This document shows positions 1 through 10,571 of a stretch of DNA of 64,000 nucleotides, one piece after another (position 1 is the stretch's first letter; each line of letters begins with the position of its first letter). The notes beneath the pieces were generated by a model. It ran no database searches. It was given only the letters and a program-made list of their open reading frames with translations, and had not been told where the DNA came from. A program made the position numbers and the translations under genes. Source of the stretch: Halichondria panicea (lineage: Eukaryota; Porifera; Demospongiae; Suberitida; Halichondriidae); assembly GCF_963675165.1 (NCBI RefSeq), contig NC_087381.1, positions 5,147,378 to 5,211,377 of the forward strand. The letters run 5' to 3'.

Positions 1-113
1 ACTACATCGGACCCAGATGCTTCTCTTTGCAAGGTCAAGTCCACTCCCTGAGCAGTCAGTAGAGGGAGCAATGCACTGAGAGTAATCAGCACACTGAAAG
101 CAGCAGTCTTCAT
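1..113 (-). CDS. vWA-family secreted protein, signal-peptide exon (partial)
   Basis: Reading leftward from an ATG at 113-111, this encodes a typical signal peptide ([17 protein letters not shown]...) followed by [18 protein letters not shown], then leaves the window. It is nearly identical to the first exon of the vWA gene at 33156 on the other strand (one obvious change, KTAA versus KTAT). By that similarity it is the start of a paralogue whose later exons should hold an N-terminal domain and a von Willebrand factor A domain. Function is unknown; a secreted or membrane-anchored extracellular protein is inferred. Confidence 0.7.
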   Translation of the reverse strand, partial: MKTAAFSVLITLSALLPLLTAQGVDLTLQREASGSDV

Positions 114-473
114 TGATATATTGATTAAGTTAACAAGTGATGTGGCGACTAAAATGTTGACAGTGCAGAAAGTGATGCATGATGGCCACTATAGGGAAGT
201 ATCCCTCAGAAAATCATGTACACAGCACAAGGAAACTATAATTATGCCCTCAAACCCATGCACACACACATAAGGAAACTAGGCCACCAGAAAGAAAATT
301 ATACCCACACACACAAGGAAAGTTTAACCTCAAACCCACACAAAGTAGGAAACTCTAACCTCAGAAATGTACTCTCATAAAACAAGGCTCAATATCGTGA
401 AATGTCAAAAGGATATATGACTGTGTACAAGTGTGTGTTGGTGCATTGTTTAGCATAACATTGTATACCCAAC
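114..473. other. AT-rich upstream region, no gene seen
   Basis: This stretch lies upstream of the minus-strand vWA start. It has short ACACA and AAGGAAA(C/G)T motifs repeated three or four times (235-350), but no convincing ORF, splice site pair or RNA gene. Confidence 0.5.
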
Positions 474-1182
474 TAGGCCCTGATAAATTATGCTCAGAAT
501 AATTTTAGCATAATAGATCTTAGCCTCGATTCCAGCCGCGAAGATCGAGGCTAAATAGATCTAGGTGTCTAAAGATATCAATGTTCATTTTTGGGAAATC
601 AATTTTTGCATAACGAATGTTCTCATAGCAAAAAGTGGCTGAAGGGGAGTACTGATTAGGCCAAGCCAACTTAATAACATGTTTCACGACTTTCATTAGC
701 AATTTATAGACCAGCTAGGCCTGTAAAAAAAAAGTATGAATCTCATTAAAAATGAAGGGAGAGTGGGTGTTTAGGCTGTTAGAGAAATTGTTAGGCTTCC
801 CAAACCACACTGGTAAGTTGTGGTCACAAAAAAACCTTATAAGGGTGTTTTTTTACAAAAAGAGACCTGCTTGCATCCGTGAAGCATGTAATTAAGTTGG
901 CTTGGCTTTATAGTGAATATTATGGATCAGTTCAAGTCGGCAAGATAACACTGAGAACCATGCATGATCATATTAATTATGTCATGTGTCAGTCATGCAT
1001 GTGCTGTGTTTATGCCTACGTCTTAATTTCGTCAATAATTATTATGTCACATTTTTTGGAAATAATTACATTTTTATGAGAATAATCAGGGAATAATCGG
1101 ATTTTTTATGAGAATAATAGGTACATTTTTCAAAAATAATATAAAATAATGGGGAAAAAAAAGCATAATTTATCAGGGCCTA
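474..1182. mobile_element. Foldback MITE, TAGGCCCTGATAAATTATGCT ends
   Basis: The left end (474) and right end (1182) are perfect 21-bp inverted repeats starting TAGGCCCTGATAAATTATG. A second nested inverted repeat lies inside (about 657-690 versus 880-908, GGCCAAGCCAACTTAAT and its complement), so the element folds on itself. Related single ends occur near 5167 and 23945-23970. There is no coding capacity; the short ORFs inside are shadows of the inner repeat. A non-autonomous DNA element is inferred. Confidence 0.65.
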
Positions 1183-1570
1183 ACCTAAACCAATGCATGC
1201 ACCAACAATGAGTCCAATTGAGGGATTTGAGACCCGAAGCATAGACATAGTTTAAATTACATGGAACGTAGCGAGGGGGCTATATAAACTAATGGTCTGA
1301 TGATCTCAAAATCCCATTGTGACCATTGGACGAGGCTATATATACCGGACAACTAAGCAATGAGAAAGATCAATGAGCGTGGTTTGCGAGCTTGAAGACT
1401 TACAAAAAACTTGGAAAGCACAGCGCATCTGTATAGGAGACGACATGACATGTTGTTCAACTAGCCATTTGAAGGCTACAAAATCTGGCCACTCTTTCTG
1501 CAGTATAATAATGGTATTATAGTCTACTTTGAGACTATAATTATTGTTTTTCGGTGTAACTATAATCAAA

Positions 1571-1690
1571 GAACCGGCTCAGTTTATCTAAACGTAGTGA
1601 TATAGGAGTCTGGACTGTACGAATGTGAAAGACAGTTTACCCACCTGCCTGTTGAGAGCAGGGGAGGGGAGGGACGTACGAGGAAGAAAA
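1571..1690. repeat. Dispersed repeat, second copy at 27119-27225
   Basis: The segment around GACTGTACGAATGTGAAAGACAG and GAGCAGGGGAGGGGAGG recurs at 27145-27215 with about 90 percent identity by eye, in the same orientation. No protein is recognised in it. Confidence 0.55.
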
Positions 1691-1770
1691 AACAATACAG
1701 ATATCAACAAAAGTCATGGAAAAAGTGATATTGACCAAATAAACTTATGTAAAAGCCGTTTTTTATAGTA

Positions 1771-1949
1771 CAGTGGAATCTCAGTTAACAACTACCTCCG
1801 AATAAAGGCCAGCTGCTATATATAACGGCCAGGCACCCAGGTCCCAAATGAACAGTTTGTATACAAAACAACCTCTCAACAAAGGCCACCTCTGTATAAA
1901 GGCCAAAACATTGTTCACCAAAGGTGTCCGTTATAGAGGGGTTCCACTG
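1771..1949. mobile_element. pogo/Tigger-like MITE, 179 bp
   Basis: The ends are CAGTGGAATCTC and its approximate complement GGGGTTCCACTG, flanked on both sides by TA, as expected for Tc1/mariner-pogo target duplications. The interior is built of 'aaaggcca' runs. Diverged relatives with similar ends or interiors occur near 35850, 37380, 41975 and 43920-44090. Confidence 0.65.
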
Positions 1950-2388
1950 TATACACATGCACAGAGGTGCATTTTGAAAAGATAGGTGGTGCATGCCATT
2001 GACGCACAGTGCAGTGCAGGTCAGTTGGATTTGGTCCTGTATATAGAGCTATATACTCTTGAAGAGAGTAATAAGAGCTTGAGCTGCACCATGCTTGTCA
2101 GATCTCCTTTGATAAGCCATTCCATGGAATGTTTATATCATAACGATTTCATGACCCGTTATGGTTGTTAATTACCAGTCCATGAAATTCCTGGTATACC
2201 AATTGCCACATTGGAACTTGACCAGGCGTTCTGTCTGTAACAAGCAGCCTGTTCTCGACGCTATAGGCCATTTCAACAAAAGGAATACCTTTCGTTAATT
2301 AAAATGCAAAAATATGAATTGATAGTTGACCCTTGAAATTGTGCAGACTGATCAAATATACCTGAACATTAATTTTGTTGGCGGTTTT

Positions 2389-2750
2389 TGTTTAACCATG
2401 CGCACAGTTAATTGTGCCAGCTATAGGCCGAGGCGGGTGACCCTTCTCTACCATCATACTAATTGTACCCCTCTGATGCCAGTAAAAATGTTACGAATTG
2501 TCAATTTATTGCATATAATAATTATGAGCAGAACACTTAATGCTTCTGAGGTGTAAAATTGAACTGCATAGAGTGTCCTCAATACCATAGCTAACACGTC
2601 CTCCAACTTTGAAGTCAAACTGTTCAAGTAACGTAAATGCAACAACCAGAGCCACTAAGTTCTAATGTGTCTGCCACTAATGTTATAACGTCCATGCACT
2701 GCCAAAATCTCAACGTGACCTGATTACTCGGCCGTAATAACCAAGGGGGC
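2389..2750. repeat. Interspersed repeat, copy 1 (copy 2 at 24479-24945)
   Basis: About 360 bp starting near TTTTTGTTTAACCATGC and ending near GTAATAACCAAGGGGGC is clearly homologous, in the same orientation, to 24479-24945. The two copies differ by many substitutions and AT-rich indels. No coding sequence is recognised. It is probably an old non-autonomous mobile element. Confidence 0.65.
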
Positions 2751-3076
2751 TGGGGGGCAGGTTTTCATACTGCAATTATGTATCTAAACTATGTTAACAA
2801 CTATGAGAACATTAAATTAAGTTTCACCAGCGCAAGAGCCGCCTTGCCCAGGAGTTCGCCCCCATTTCTATTTGTGCCTCCACCATAAAACATTTTCTTA
2901 CAGCCCTGGATTAGAGCCTCGCTTCGTTAGGAATTAAAAAGGGGCTGGCAGCATGAAATTGATATGAAAACTCAAGAAGCAAAAACAGCATGCAAATGAA
3001 CAAAGTCTAAAATGCTCAAAATACTCTCATGTTAGCTAACTACTTTTTCACTTGTTATAGTATCCAAGTATTGTAC

Positions 3077-3318
3077 TCAGTCAGTCGTATCTTTTTTTTT
3101 ATCCAAAAACGCACTCGTTTCAGTATCGGATTGACAACTTTTTTTCTTACGATCCTTCACTCCACACACGACAACGAGTATTAGAATACAACAGCATACA
3201 ATGAGCAGGATCACCACAATTGGTACCACTATGGCCGTGTTTAGATTGACTGTGACTACTACTTCAGGGGGGTTTATAGTAGTGTCAGTGATGACTTCTT
3301 CCTCGGTTAGAAGCTGAT
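3077..3318 (-). CDS. Orphan terminal exon with one transmembrane helix
   Basis: On the minus strand a polypyrimidine tract and AG (TCTCTCTTTATTATAG) precede the exon at 3318. It starts in phase 1 and runs to TGA at 3077. It encodes a short acidic/Thr stalk, a roughly 24-residue hydrophobic segment (TAIVVPIVVILLIVCCC...), and a Lys/Asp-rich cytoplasmic tail. This looks like the membrane anchor and tail of a type I protein. The entry phase equals the exit phase of the last exon of the vWA gene at 33156-34978, and both lie near vWA-family exons, so it may be the anchor exon of that family (inference). No upstream exons on this strand were recognised. Confidence 0.5.
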
Positions 3319-3409
3319 CTATAATAAAGAGAGACAATGCAATATAATAATGATCTAGTTGTGCTCAAGGAAATTGCCTATATATAGTTATAGGATGAAT
3401 CCAAGGTTT

Positions 3410-3504
3410 CTATGGGATTATGAGACCCCGAGGGCCTGAGGCTGTAGCGCCCCCGAGTGCAGCGAAGGCGCTACTAAGGGCCTGAGGGTCTCATAATCCC
3501 ATAG
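3410..3504. repeat. Hairpin with internal CCCGAGGGC-type motif (1)
   Basis: CTATGGGATTATGAGACC at the left is perfectly complementary to GGTCTCATAATCCCATAG at the right. The loop region holds CCCCGAGGGCCTGAGG and GCGCCCCCGAGTGCAGCGAAGGCGC. It belongs to a set of six such hairpins in the window. Confidence 0.7.
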
Positions 3505-3624
3505 TGACCGTTGGATGAGGCCTATAACTGATTTAGAATAGTGCTAAGCAAGCTAAGCTATATTAACACAAAGAATACTTGGATGAGAGACTTGGATGAG
3601 GCAATACTTTAATCTCATTGGAGA

Positions 3625-4980
3625 TAAGATGCCTCACATCGATCGCGTATACACCTTCCTCATTTCCTCACTAAGTACGATGTGTACTTCAGGATGAAGA
3701 GGGAGCTCATGGCTGGAGGAATCCCAGTTGTAAAAGTTTCTACCTTTTACCGCTTTTGGAAAGAAGATTTTTCGAAGGTGCTCATTCCCAGTGTAAGTAT
3801 TCTATAATTATACTATAACCATATCAACTATAACAATTTACAGCAAATTAAAGCGCTTTCAGCAAGTGTGATATTTGCACTAAGTTTGACCAGGAAAGAA
3901 TGAAGAGTGGATTTAAGGAGGAGTATGATCAACATCTACAGATTGTTCAGTAAGTGACTCTGCAAGCCTTTACCTTATATTCAAGTACAGATTACATTTA
4001 CACGCAATTAATTCTTTGCCTTTAGTCAGACAGCAATAAAATGTACGTAACTCACAATTATGCATTTTATTCCATCTTGCTATTATTATTATGGTGACAG
4101 GCAAGGAAGGCGGAAGTATTATGGTCATCGGGAGAAATCTAGAACAAATCCACAGCACAGTGTTACCCTCATCATTGATGGCATGGATCAGCACAAGACC
4201 AATCTTCTTCACCTCGCAAAGATCTCAAAGTCTGTGCAGGGATTGCTTCCTCTCAGAACACGTCACTGGAGTGCTAGTACACACCCGGGCATGCACCTCA
4301 TGGAAAGTTAGCTCACGTCTACATTGACATACTGCAATTCCCTCATGACTGCAACGTTATATACAATTCATGTGCTACTCAAATCCTTGATTGCTTTAGA
4401 TCATCTCCCACCAGTTCTGAACATCCAACTGGACAATACAACAAAAGAAAACCAAAACAAGTTCTTCCTGGGGTTTTGTGCATTGTTGGTAGAACGGAAG
4501 ATATTCACTAAGGTATCATTATTATAGCATTGTAATAATTATTACATAGCAACTGCATGCACTGCCCTGCCCTAATGACTACAATTATAATCATTCATGC
4601 ATACATTGTCAATGCATGGTTGCCCATGCATGCATATGACACTGTATACATTGTGCTATAATAGGTGCGGGTAAACTTCCTACCTGTTGGTCATAAATAT
4701 ACCCATGAGGACATTGACCAGCTTTTACATAATGATTATTGCATGTATAATTGTACAGATCTCCAAAAGCAGATTACACAGTCAAGCACACCTACCCCAA
4801 CGGTTGAGGTACTCAATACTATTTCTGATGTGAGGTCGTGGCTGGAACCTTGTATTGACGGACTAAACGGTCACTCTCTTCCACATTGCTTCAAATTCTT
4901 TTAGAAGATGGGAAAGCTGTGATATATTTTCAGCATTGGAGCAGTGATGCTTGGTGCAATGCTGATGTAGCAGTGAAATG
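3625..4980 (+). pseudogene. DUF7869-type transposase-like gene, 5' part
   Basis: Translated blocks match the DUF7869 family, large proteins common in sponge and cnidarian genomes. They run from a start-less IHLPHFLTKYDVYF..STFYRFWKEDFSKVLIP (to 3791), then FSKCDICTKF (3858-3950), then the core VTLIIDGMDQHKTN (4102-4310), HVYIDILQFPHDCN (4309-4395), LPPVLNIQLDN..ENQNKFF (4405-4512), and VNFLPVGHKYTHEDIDQ (4665-4900). A clear intron joins K|V at 4513-4664. Frameshifts are needed near 4395 and 4905, and the 3858 block does not join in phase, so the copy looks decayed. The C-terminal part appears at 10790-11640, beyond a large insertion. The function of the family is not established; a mobile-element origin is commonly assumed. 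Confidence 0.6.
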
Positions 4981-5328
4981 ATGTAGCAGTGAAACTACTT
5001 CTGGCAAGTCCGCATGTAATATATAACGTTTTTTCAGTGATCATAATAAATACCGTACAAGCACATGCATACATTATGTATGGCAACACCCTTTGTGTTA
5101 GGGTGTATGCAGTTGCTAATAGCGGTTTTTTACAGACGCTGATGTTCGTTATATTGTACAGCTCTCTAGGCCCTGATAATACACCCATTCGATACTTGAA
5201 TTCTTGAAAAATGTGCCTATTACGCTCATAAAAATTTGGATTTTACACTATAATAGCGTAACATTTTGAGTATTAATTTTCGCTGATTCGTGCATTTTAC
5301 TGTAAGGATCTTTACCAAAAATACACCT
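4981..5328. other. Interval between DUF7869 block and Ngaro-like insert
   Basis: AT-rich sequence with a fragment of the TAGGCCCTGATAA element end (about 5165-5180). No gene is visible. Confidence 0.45.
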
Positions 5329-5472
5329 ATGATGTTTAAGGTAGTTAAACAAGGTTAATCGAGGTACTCCGCTTGCCCCGCCTACTGCATTATGTACTGC
5401 CCAGCATCTACGCGCATGCGTAATTATCTCTACACCACCTCGTGCTCGATTATAGCTACCTGAGTTTAAAGC
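5329..5472 (+). repeat. A1 repeat of Ngaro-like element
   Basis: 144 bp beginning ATGATGTTTAAGGTAG and ending GAGTTTAAAGC. Identical by eye to 10043-10186. Confidence 0.8.
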
Positions 5473-5484
5473 TGTCTTCTCTCT

Positions 5485-5605
5485 CTGGTTCCATCTCTCC
5501 TACACCGAGGGACACACCCGCCGACCCGGTGGCCCTCAACGAAAGACTCTCCACCCTCGAGCAGGCCCTGGCTGCAGCTTAACAGACTCACCAGCCTTAT
5601 CACCG
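5485..5605 (+). pseudogene. Possible 5' Gag fragment of the Ngaro-like element
   Basis: Just inside A1 there is a higher-GC stretch encoding PTPRDTPADPVALNERLSTL and EQALAAA before TAA. This is a short Pro-rich then amphipathic/coiled segment, followed by sequence ending at a GTGAGT donor-like site (5604). Its position right after A1 fits the start of a Gag ORF. The family is not identifiable from this alone. Confidence 0.35.
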
Positions 5606-5639
5606 TGAGTCTTTGCCCACCCTGCCCTGCCTACAATAA

Positions 5640-6070
5640 CAGCTTATAAAATACCGCCCCGCTCTGCTCCATACTATATATTGCCCTATAATAATTATAC
5701 TGCCCTGCTATAGTATACTGCCTCGCCCTGCCCTCTATAATAACTATATTACGCTCTATAACGTTGCCCTGCCCTGCTCTATATTATTATGCTGCCTCTA
5801 TAATATACTGCCCTGCTCTGCCCTATAATGTACTGCTCTATAATAATATTTTATACTGCCCTGCTCTGCCCTATAATGTACTGCTCTATAATAATATTTT
5901 ATACTGCCCTGCTCTGCCCTATAATGTACTGCTTTATAATAATATTTTATACTTCCCTGCTCTGCCCTATAATGTACTGCTCTATAATAATATTTTATAC
6001 TGCACTGCTCTGCCCTATAATGTACTGCGCCCTGTAATGTACTGCTCTATAATATACTGCCTTGCTCTGC
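5640..6070. repeat. 48-bp minisatellite (CTGCCCTGCTCTGCCCTATAA type)
   Basis: About five near-perfect copies of a 48-bp unit (…ATAATGTACTGCTCTATAATAATATTTTATACTG…) lie at roughly 5800-6030, flanked by degenerate units from 5640 on and again from 6540 to 6960. Related scraps occur at 9560-9665, so this simple sequence pervades the element body. Confidence 0.85.
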
Positions 6071-6455
6071 TCTATGCCCGCTCTCTATGCCCACTCTATG
6101 CCCGCTCTCTATGCCCGCTCTATGCCCACTCTATGCCCGCTCTATGCTCGCTCTATGCCCACTCTCTATGCCCACTCTATGCCCGCTCTATGCCCGCTCT
6201 ATGCCCACTCTGTGCCCGCTCTATGCCCACTCTATGCTCGCTCTCTATGCCCACTCTATGCCCACTCTATGCTCGCTCTCTATGCCCACTCTATGCCCAC
6301 TCTATGCTCGCTCTCTATGCCCACTCTCTATGCCCACTCTATGCCCACTCCATGCCCGCTCTCTATGCCCACTCTATGCCCGCTCTATGCCCACTCTATG
6401 CCCGCTCTATGCCCACTCTATGCCCACTCTATGCCCGCTCTATGCCCGCTCTATG
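6071..6455. repeat. Short tandem array CTCTATGCCC(A/G)CT
   Basis: About 30 copies of an 11-13 bp unit alternate between CTCTATGCCCACT and CTCTATGCCCGCT, with occasional CTCTCTATG variants. Long ORFs across it are repeat artefacts. Confidence 0.9.
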
Positions 6456-7019
6456 CCCCCGATAATGTACTGCTCTATAATATACTGCCCCTATAATGTA
6501 CTGCTCTATAATATACTGCCCCTATAATGTACTGCTCTATAATACACTCTGCCCTATAATGTATACTGCTCTATAATATAATGGGCTGCTCTGCTCTACC
6601 CACCCTGACCTGCCCTCACCTATAACAGCCTACAAAATACTGCCCGCTCTGCTCCATACTATATACTGCCCTGCTATAATATACTGCCCTGCTCTGCCCT
6701 GCTCTATAACGTTGCCCTGCTCTGCTCTATAATGTACTGCTCTATAATAATTATACGGCCCTATAATATACTGCCCTGCTCTGCTCTATACTATACTGCC
6801 CTGCTCTGCTCTATGCCCCGCTCTGCTCTATAAGGTACTGCCCTGCTCTATACTATACTGCTGTATAATAGACTGCCCCGCTGAGGCTGCTCTGCTCTTA
6901 TAATGTACTGCTCTATAATAATGCTCTATAATACTGCCCAGCTCCATAATTTACTGCCCCGCCTATAACATACACCCTATCCCCGTATACCGCCAATCTA
7001 TCACTTGGTGACCCCCCCC

Positions 7020-7313
7020 CCTGACGCACACTCGCCCACAGGTACCATAGACAGCGGAATGCTGTCCCCAGCCACTATTTATAGCATATCAATTATTAGG
7101 CAAAAAAAAAAAAAAAAGTTTATGTACCCCTCTTGGCTGTACTACGACACAGAGTTCCAGAAATGGGGCCGCCACAACACACTGCCGCCCACCATTAACA
7201 CCCAGCTGTACTCCCTCGCCTTTACCGGACAAGGCAACCCTGTCTGTGTCGTGGTGCCCGGTATGCCAGGTAGACGGAGGAAACCACACCTTAACCTTTG
7301 GGGTGGTGCCTAA
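7020..7313 (+). pseudogene. Gag-like fragment in the Ngaro-like element
   Basis: A higher-GC island encodes YPSWLYYDTEFQKWGRHNTL and then PPTINTQLYSLAFTGQGNPV, ending soon after. The pattern W-x-x-YD-x-x-F-x-x-W ... I-(N/D)-x-x-L-Y resembles the C-terminal part of Gag-like proteins of some DIRS/Ngaro elements (recognised from memory; not searched). A poly-A run interrupts it at 7101-7116. It supports calling the surrounding repeats a retroelement. Confidence 0.4.
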
Positions 7314-7372
7314 AAGATCAAAAGATTATAATAACATTCAGCCACATAACTATAATTGAATTGCTATAACAG

Positions 7373-7411
<39 letters not shown>

Positions 7412-8070
7412 GGTAGATACATGTAACACACCACTAACTCACAAGCCAACAAACCTAAAGAAGTATACTAAGAACAGCCATACACAAAGTACAGTACATC
7501 TCGTACAAGGGTGACAAAAAAAAAAAAGAAAAAAAAAAAAATTATGGATCATGCAACCTTAGACATAATTATGTATAGGCCCACACAAGCAAACTTACAT
7601 GCAATGGCGCTCATAGGCACATATAAAGCAATTGTGATCCTACAAAAAACTGGGAGTTCATAAAAAGATTCAACTTTGGGCACAGAATTACAATGCATAT
7701 CACAGCACAAGCCAACTAATCGCACAAGCCAACTAATTACAAATTATGACCTAATCCTACCCGGAGAGCATAACACAACCAACAAGCCTATTATGTCGGG
7801 ATGAAAATGTCCTTACACAAGTAAACAGTACACTCATAAGCCCAACAAGCCTTTGCTTCCCCTGAAAAGGTCAGAACACTATCATGCAATCAACCTCTAT
7901 ACATGTACACAGTGAGCCTAATGAGTGACTGAGTGGTGAGCCTAATTGAATTGTAACCTTGGTCGGAAGCATGCAGAAACTTCACACAAGCCTAGGCATA
8001 AGAATTAACTTTTGGCAGCACTGATAATGTAAATTGTTAGCACTGTATGAAGTATCATGCCACAGGCACA
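7314..8070. other. AT-rich body of element with poly-A tracts
   Basis: Contains an A30 tract (7379-7408) and A-rich runs at 7516-7541. Motifs ACAAGCC(A/C)AC recur at about 7440, 7700, 7725 and 7785. No gene is seen. Confidence 0.5.
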
Positions 8071-8340
8071 CACGGCACGGGCGGGCACGCACACACACAC
8101 ACACACACGTGGGCACCAATAGTGAATACACACAAATGTGCACACCAATACACACACACAGATACACACAAGCGCGCACGTGTGCACAGATACACACCCT
8201 CGCGGGCACACATACAGACACATACACACACATACACTCGCATGGGAACACATATACAGACACACACACACACACACGCACGCACGCGCACAGAAAGATA
8301 CACACACACATACACACACGCACACACACACACAAACACC
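8070..8340. repeat. (CA)n microsatellite
   Basis: Interrupted ACACAC with CGCA and GATACACA variants. ORFs in all frames here are low-complexity artefacts. Confidence 0.9.
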
Positions 8341-8635
8341 ACTTACTGTAAGCAGTTCCACTCCTGGCCTGCCTATGGACTCCCACCATCTCAACCAATC
8401 CGTTGGCCCAAACTTTTCGGTGTTCAGCATTCTTCACAGCTGATAACAGAATACATCGTGGATGAGACCAACAGATAGCTAAGCAAATCAATGATAACCC
8501 CCTTTACATTGCAACACTGCTGAGCGTACATATATAGGCTTCTGTATCTAAACTCGGGCTTCAACACACTGCTGGAGCCAGTATACTTTACAAGCTACGC
8601 AGGTAAGCGTATAGTATTATCAGCTAGCTAATAAT

Positions 8636-9480
8636 CATACGCACACAAAGCTTACCTCTAAAGTAATCTCTCGCTCTGTCCTTGGCTGGTTGACTCTTCG
8701 ACTGTTCAGATAAAACTACAAGGCAGCTTGAAGAGAACCGTTACTGTTACTAAGGGGTGCATCTTTCTTTGCCACACCGAAACAAATAAATTGAATATCA
8801 AACACTGTACACTACACTCTAAAAACAGGCTCTAAACTAACTCAGCTTCTACACAAGTATACTTCACACACTCATAAACTATCTAGGCAAGTGCATAAGC
8901 ATATTAAATCAGCTCAAAGGCTTATGAAGGCTTATACTAGCTACATAATGCTTGCTATATACGCACACAAAGCTTACCTCTGAAGTGATCCCTTGCTCTG
9001 GTCCTTGGCGGGTTGACTGTTTCGTTGAAAACCAGGAGATCCTGACACAGTAACTACTGTAGACTACTTTGCTAAGAAGTTGAATAAAGAAAACTGTCAC
9101 TGTTTCCAAGTTATGCGTCTTTCTTTGCTAGAGGCAAAGGCTGAAAAAGAGAAAATAAATCTCAAAACAGGCTCTAAACTCACGAAGCTACTCTTCCAGT
9201 ATATTTCACACACTCAGAGGCTATCTATAGGTAGGTGGACAAGCATATTAAATCAGCTCAAAAGGCTTATAAAGGCTGAACTAGGAAAATGCTGACTGTA
9301 TACACACACACAGAGCTTACTTGGGAAATGATCCTTCACTGGGGCCTTGGCTGGTATACTCCTCCGTTCGAAACTTAGAGATCCTGGCAGAGTAGCTATT
9401 CTTGACTAGTTTGCAACAAAGTTGCCTGCAGAAAACTGCTACTGCTTCTTAGCTACGCATCTTTCTTTGCTAGGAGCTGA
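8636..9480. repeat. Three imperfect tandem copies, about 320-340 bp
   Basis: Copies begin near 8641, 8959 and 9302 with (T/C)ACGCACACAAAGCTTACCT-like sequence and share CTTGGC(T/G)GGTTGACT, CTGTTACT and CATCTTTCTTTGC blocks. Each copy contains a minus-strand donor-like AGGTAAGC. They could be exon-bearing repeats of an unidentified minus-strand sequence or part of the mobile element body. Confidence 0.6.
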
Positions 9481-9731
9481 TAATAAAAGTAATTTAAAAT
9501 TAATTGGATTTTGGTTCCGCGGTGGGTGGTACTACGTATGAGATCATAACCGCGGCTATTCGGTCTATAATGTACGGCTCTATAATATAATGCCCTGCTC
9601 TGCTTTATACTATACTGCCCTGCTCTGCTCTATAATGTACTGCTCTATAATATACTGCCCCGCTGAGGTGGCATACTTACCTTTACGCAATCGATGTATT
9701 AATTCCTTGGGGGTAGGACATGCGTCCGATG

Positions 9732-10042
9732 GGCTATGACTGTTGGCTAGGCCACCTCTTTACCCCCAAGTACTTAATTAGGGGAGCATCGTAATTATTA
9801 GAAACGCTTCATCATTATCTAATTAGCGAGGTTGCACCCCTCTAATTAATTAGAGGGGCTTCCTATCCATATTAACGGCCTTCAGTCATGGTCCGGCTCA
9901 CCCTCCAAGGAGCGTTGCGGTAATGGGTAGCTGTACTCATCGCTTGCAGCAGTACCTAGAATGACGTATATCTTCGTAGTGGTAATGGTATCTAATTGGG
10001 TGCATGGCTTGCATATTTATTACTTGACGTACAGTAGATTAA
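9732..10042 (+). repeat. B1 repeat of Ngaro-like element
   Basis: 311 bp beginning GGCTATGACTGTTGGC and ending CAGTAGATTAA, identical by eye to 10250-10560. It includes a small hairpin GCCCCTCTAATTAATTAG around CCTCTAATTAATTAGAGG. It abuts A2 without a gap. Confidence 0.8.
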
Positions 10043-10186
10043 ATGATGTTTAAGGTAGTTAAACAAGGTTAATCGAGGTACTCCGCTTGCCCCGCCTACT
10101 GCATTATGTACTGCCCAGCATCTACGCGCATGCGTAATTATCTCTACACCACCTCGTGCTCGATTATAGCTACCTGAGTTTAAAGC
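10043..10186 (+). repeat. A2 repeat of Ngaro-like element
   Basis: 144 bp identical to A1. It lies between B1 (no gap) and B2 (63-bp gap). Confidence 0.8.
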
Positions 10187-10249
10187 CCCACACCCAACCC
10201 TCCCTTGGTTTCTATACATTTCTCTGTCATTACGACATGACCGAGCCGT

Positions 10250-10560
10250 GGCTATGACTGTTGGCTAGGCCACCTCTTTACCCCCAAGTACTTAATTAGG
10301 GGAGCATCGTAATTATTAGAAACGCTTCATCATTATCTAATTAGCGAGGTTGCACCCCTCTAATTAATTAGAGGGGCTTCCTATCCATATTAACGGCCTT
10401 CAGTCATGGTCCGGCTCACCCTCCAAGGAGCGTTGCGGTAATGGGTAGCTGTACTCATCGCTTGCAGCAGTACCTAGAATGACGTATATCTTCGTAGTGG
10501 TAATGGTATCTAATTGGGTGCATGGCTTGCATATTTATTACTTGACGTACAGTAGATTAA
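10250..10560 (+). repeat. B2 repeat, right end of Ngaro-like element
   Basis: Identical by eye to B1. Similarity to B1 stops at 10560, taken as the element's right boundary. Confidence 0.8.
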
Positions 10561-10571
10561 CAACTTTACAT

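Larger units (their letters stand above)
5329..10560 (+). mobile_element. Ngaro-like (DIRS order) element with split direct repeats
   Basis: Two direct repeats are interleaved: A1 (5329-5472) equals A2 (10043-10186), and B1 (9732-10042) equals B2 (10250-10560). The order A1, body, B1, A2, B2, with B1 directly abutting A2, is the arrangement described for Ngaro-type tyrosine-recombinase retrotransposons. The body holds Gag-like remnants (5485-5605, 7020-7310) but no recognisable reverse transcriptase or tyrosine recombinase, so the copy is non-autonomous. Most of the body is minisatellite. It lies between the two halves of a DUF7869 gene. The repeats are essentially identical by eye, suggesting a recent insertion. 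Alternative: unrelated nested duplications mimicking this order. Confidence 0.65.

Noticed and set aside
879-1079. ORF sharing MKHVIKLAW with the minus ORF at 520-702
   Set aside because: The similarity is due to the inner inverted repeat of the foldback element at 474-1182.
1336-1569. Minus-strand ORF with an acceptor-like CTGCAG and protein-like text (KEWPDFVAFKWLVEQ)
   Set aside because: No donor, no partner exons and no family recognised.
5764-6527. Long overlapping plus-strand ORFs of 144-233 codons
   Set aside because: They are reading frames through the minisatellites, highly repetitive in all frames, with no splice or start context.
7982-8491. ORFs rich in His-Thr or Cys-Val on both strands
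   Set aside because: Produced by the CA microsatellite. The same applies to ORFs at 28407-28966 and 53902-54488.
9673-9690. ATACTTACCT, identical to the 5' end of U1 snRNA
   Set aside because: The following sequence does not match U1, and no Sm site or stem-loops fit. Treated as chance.
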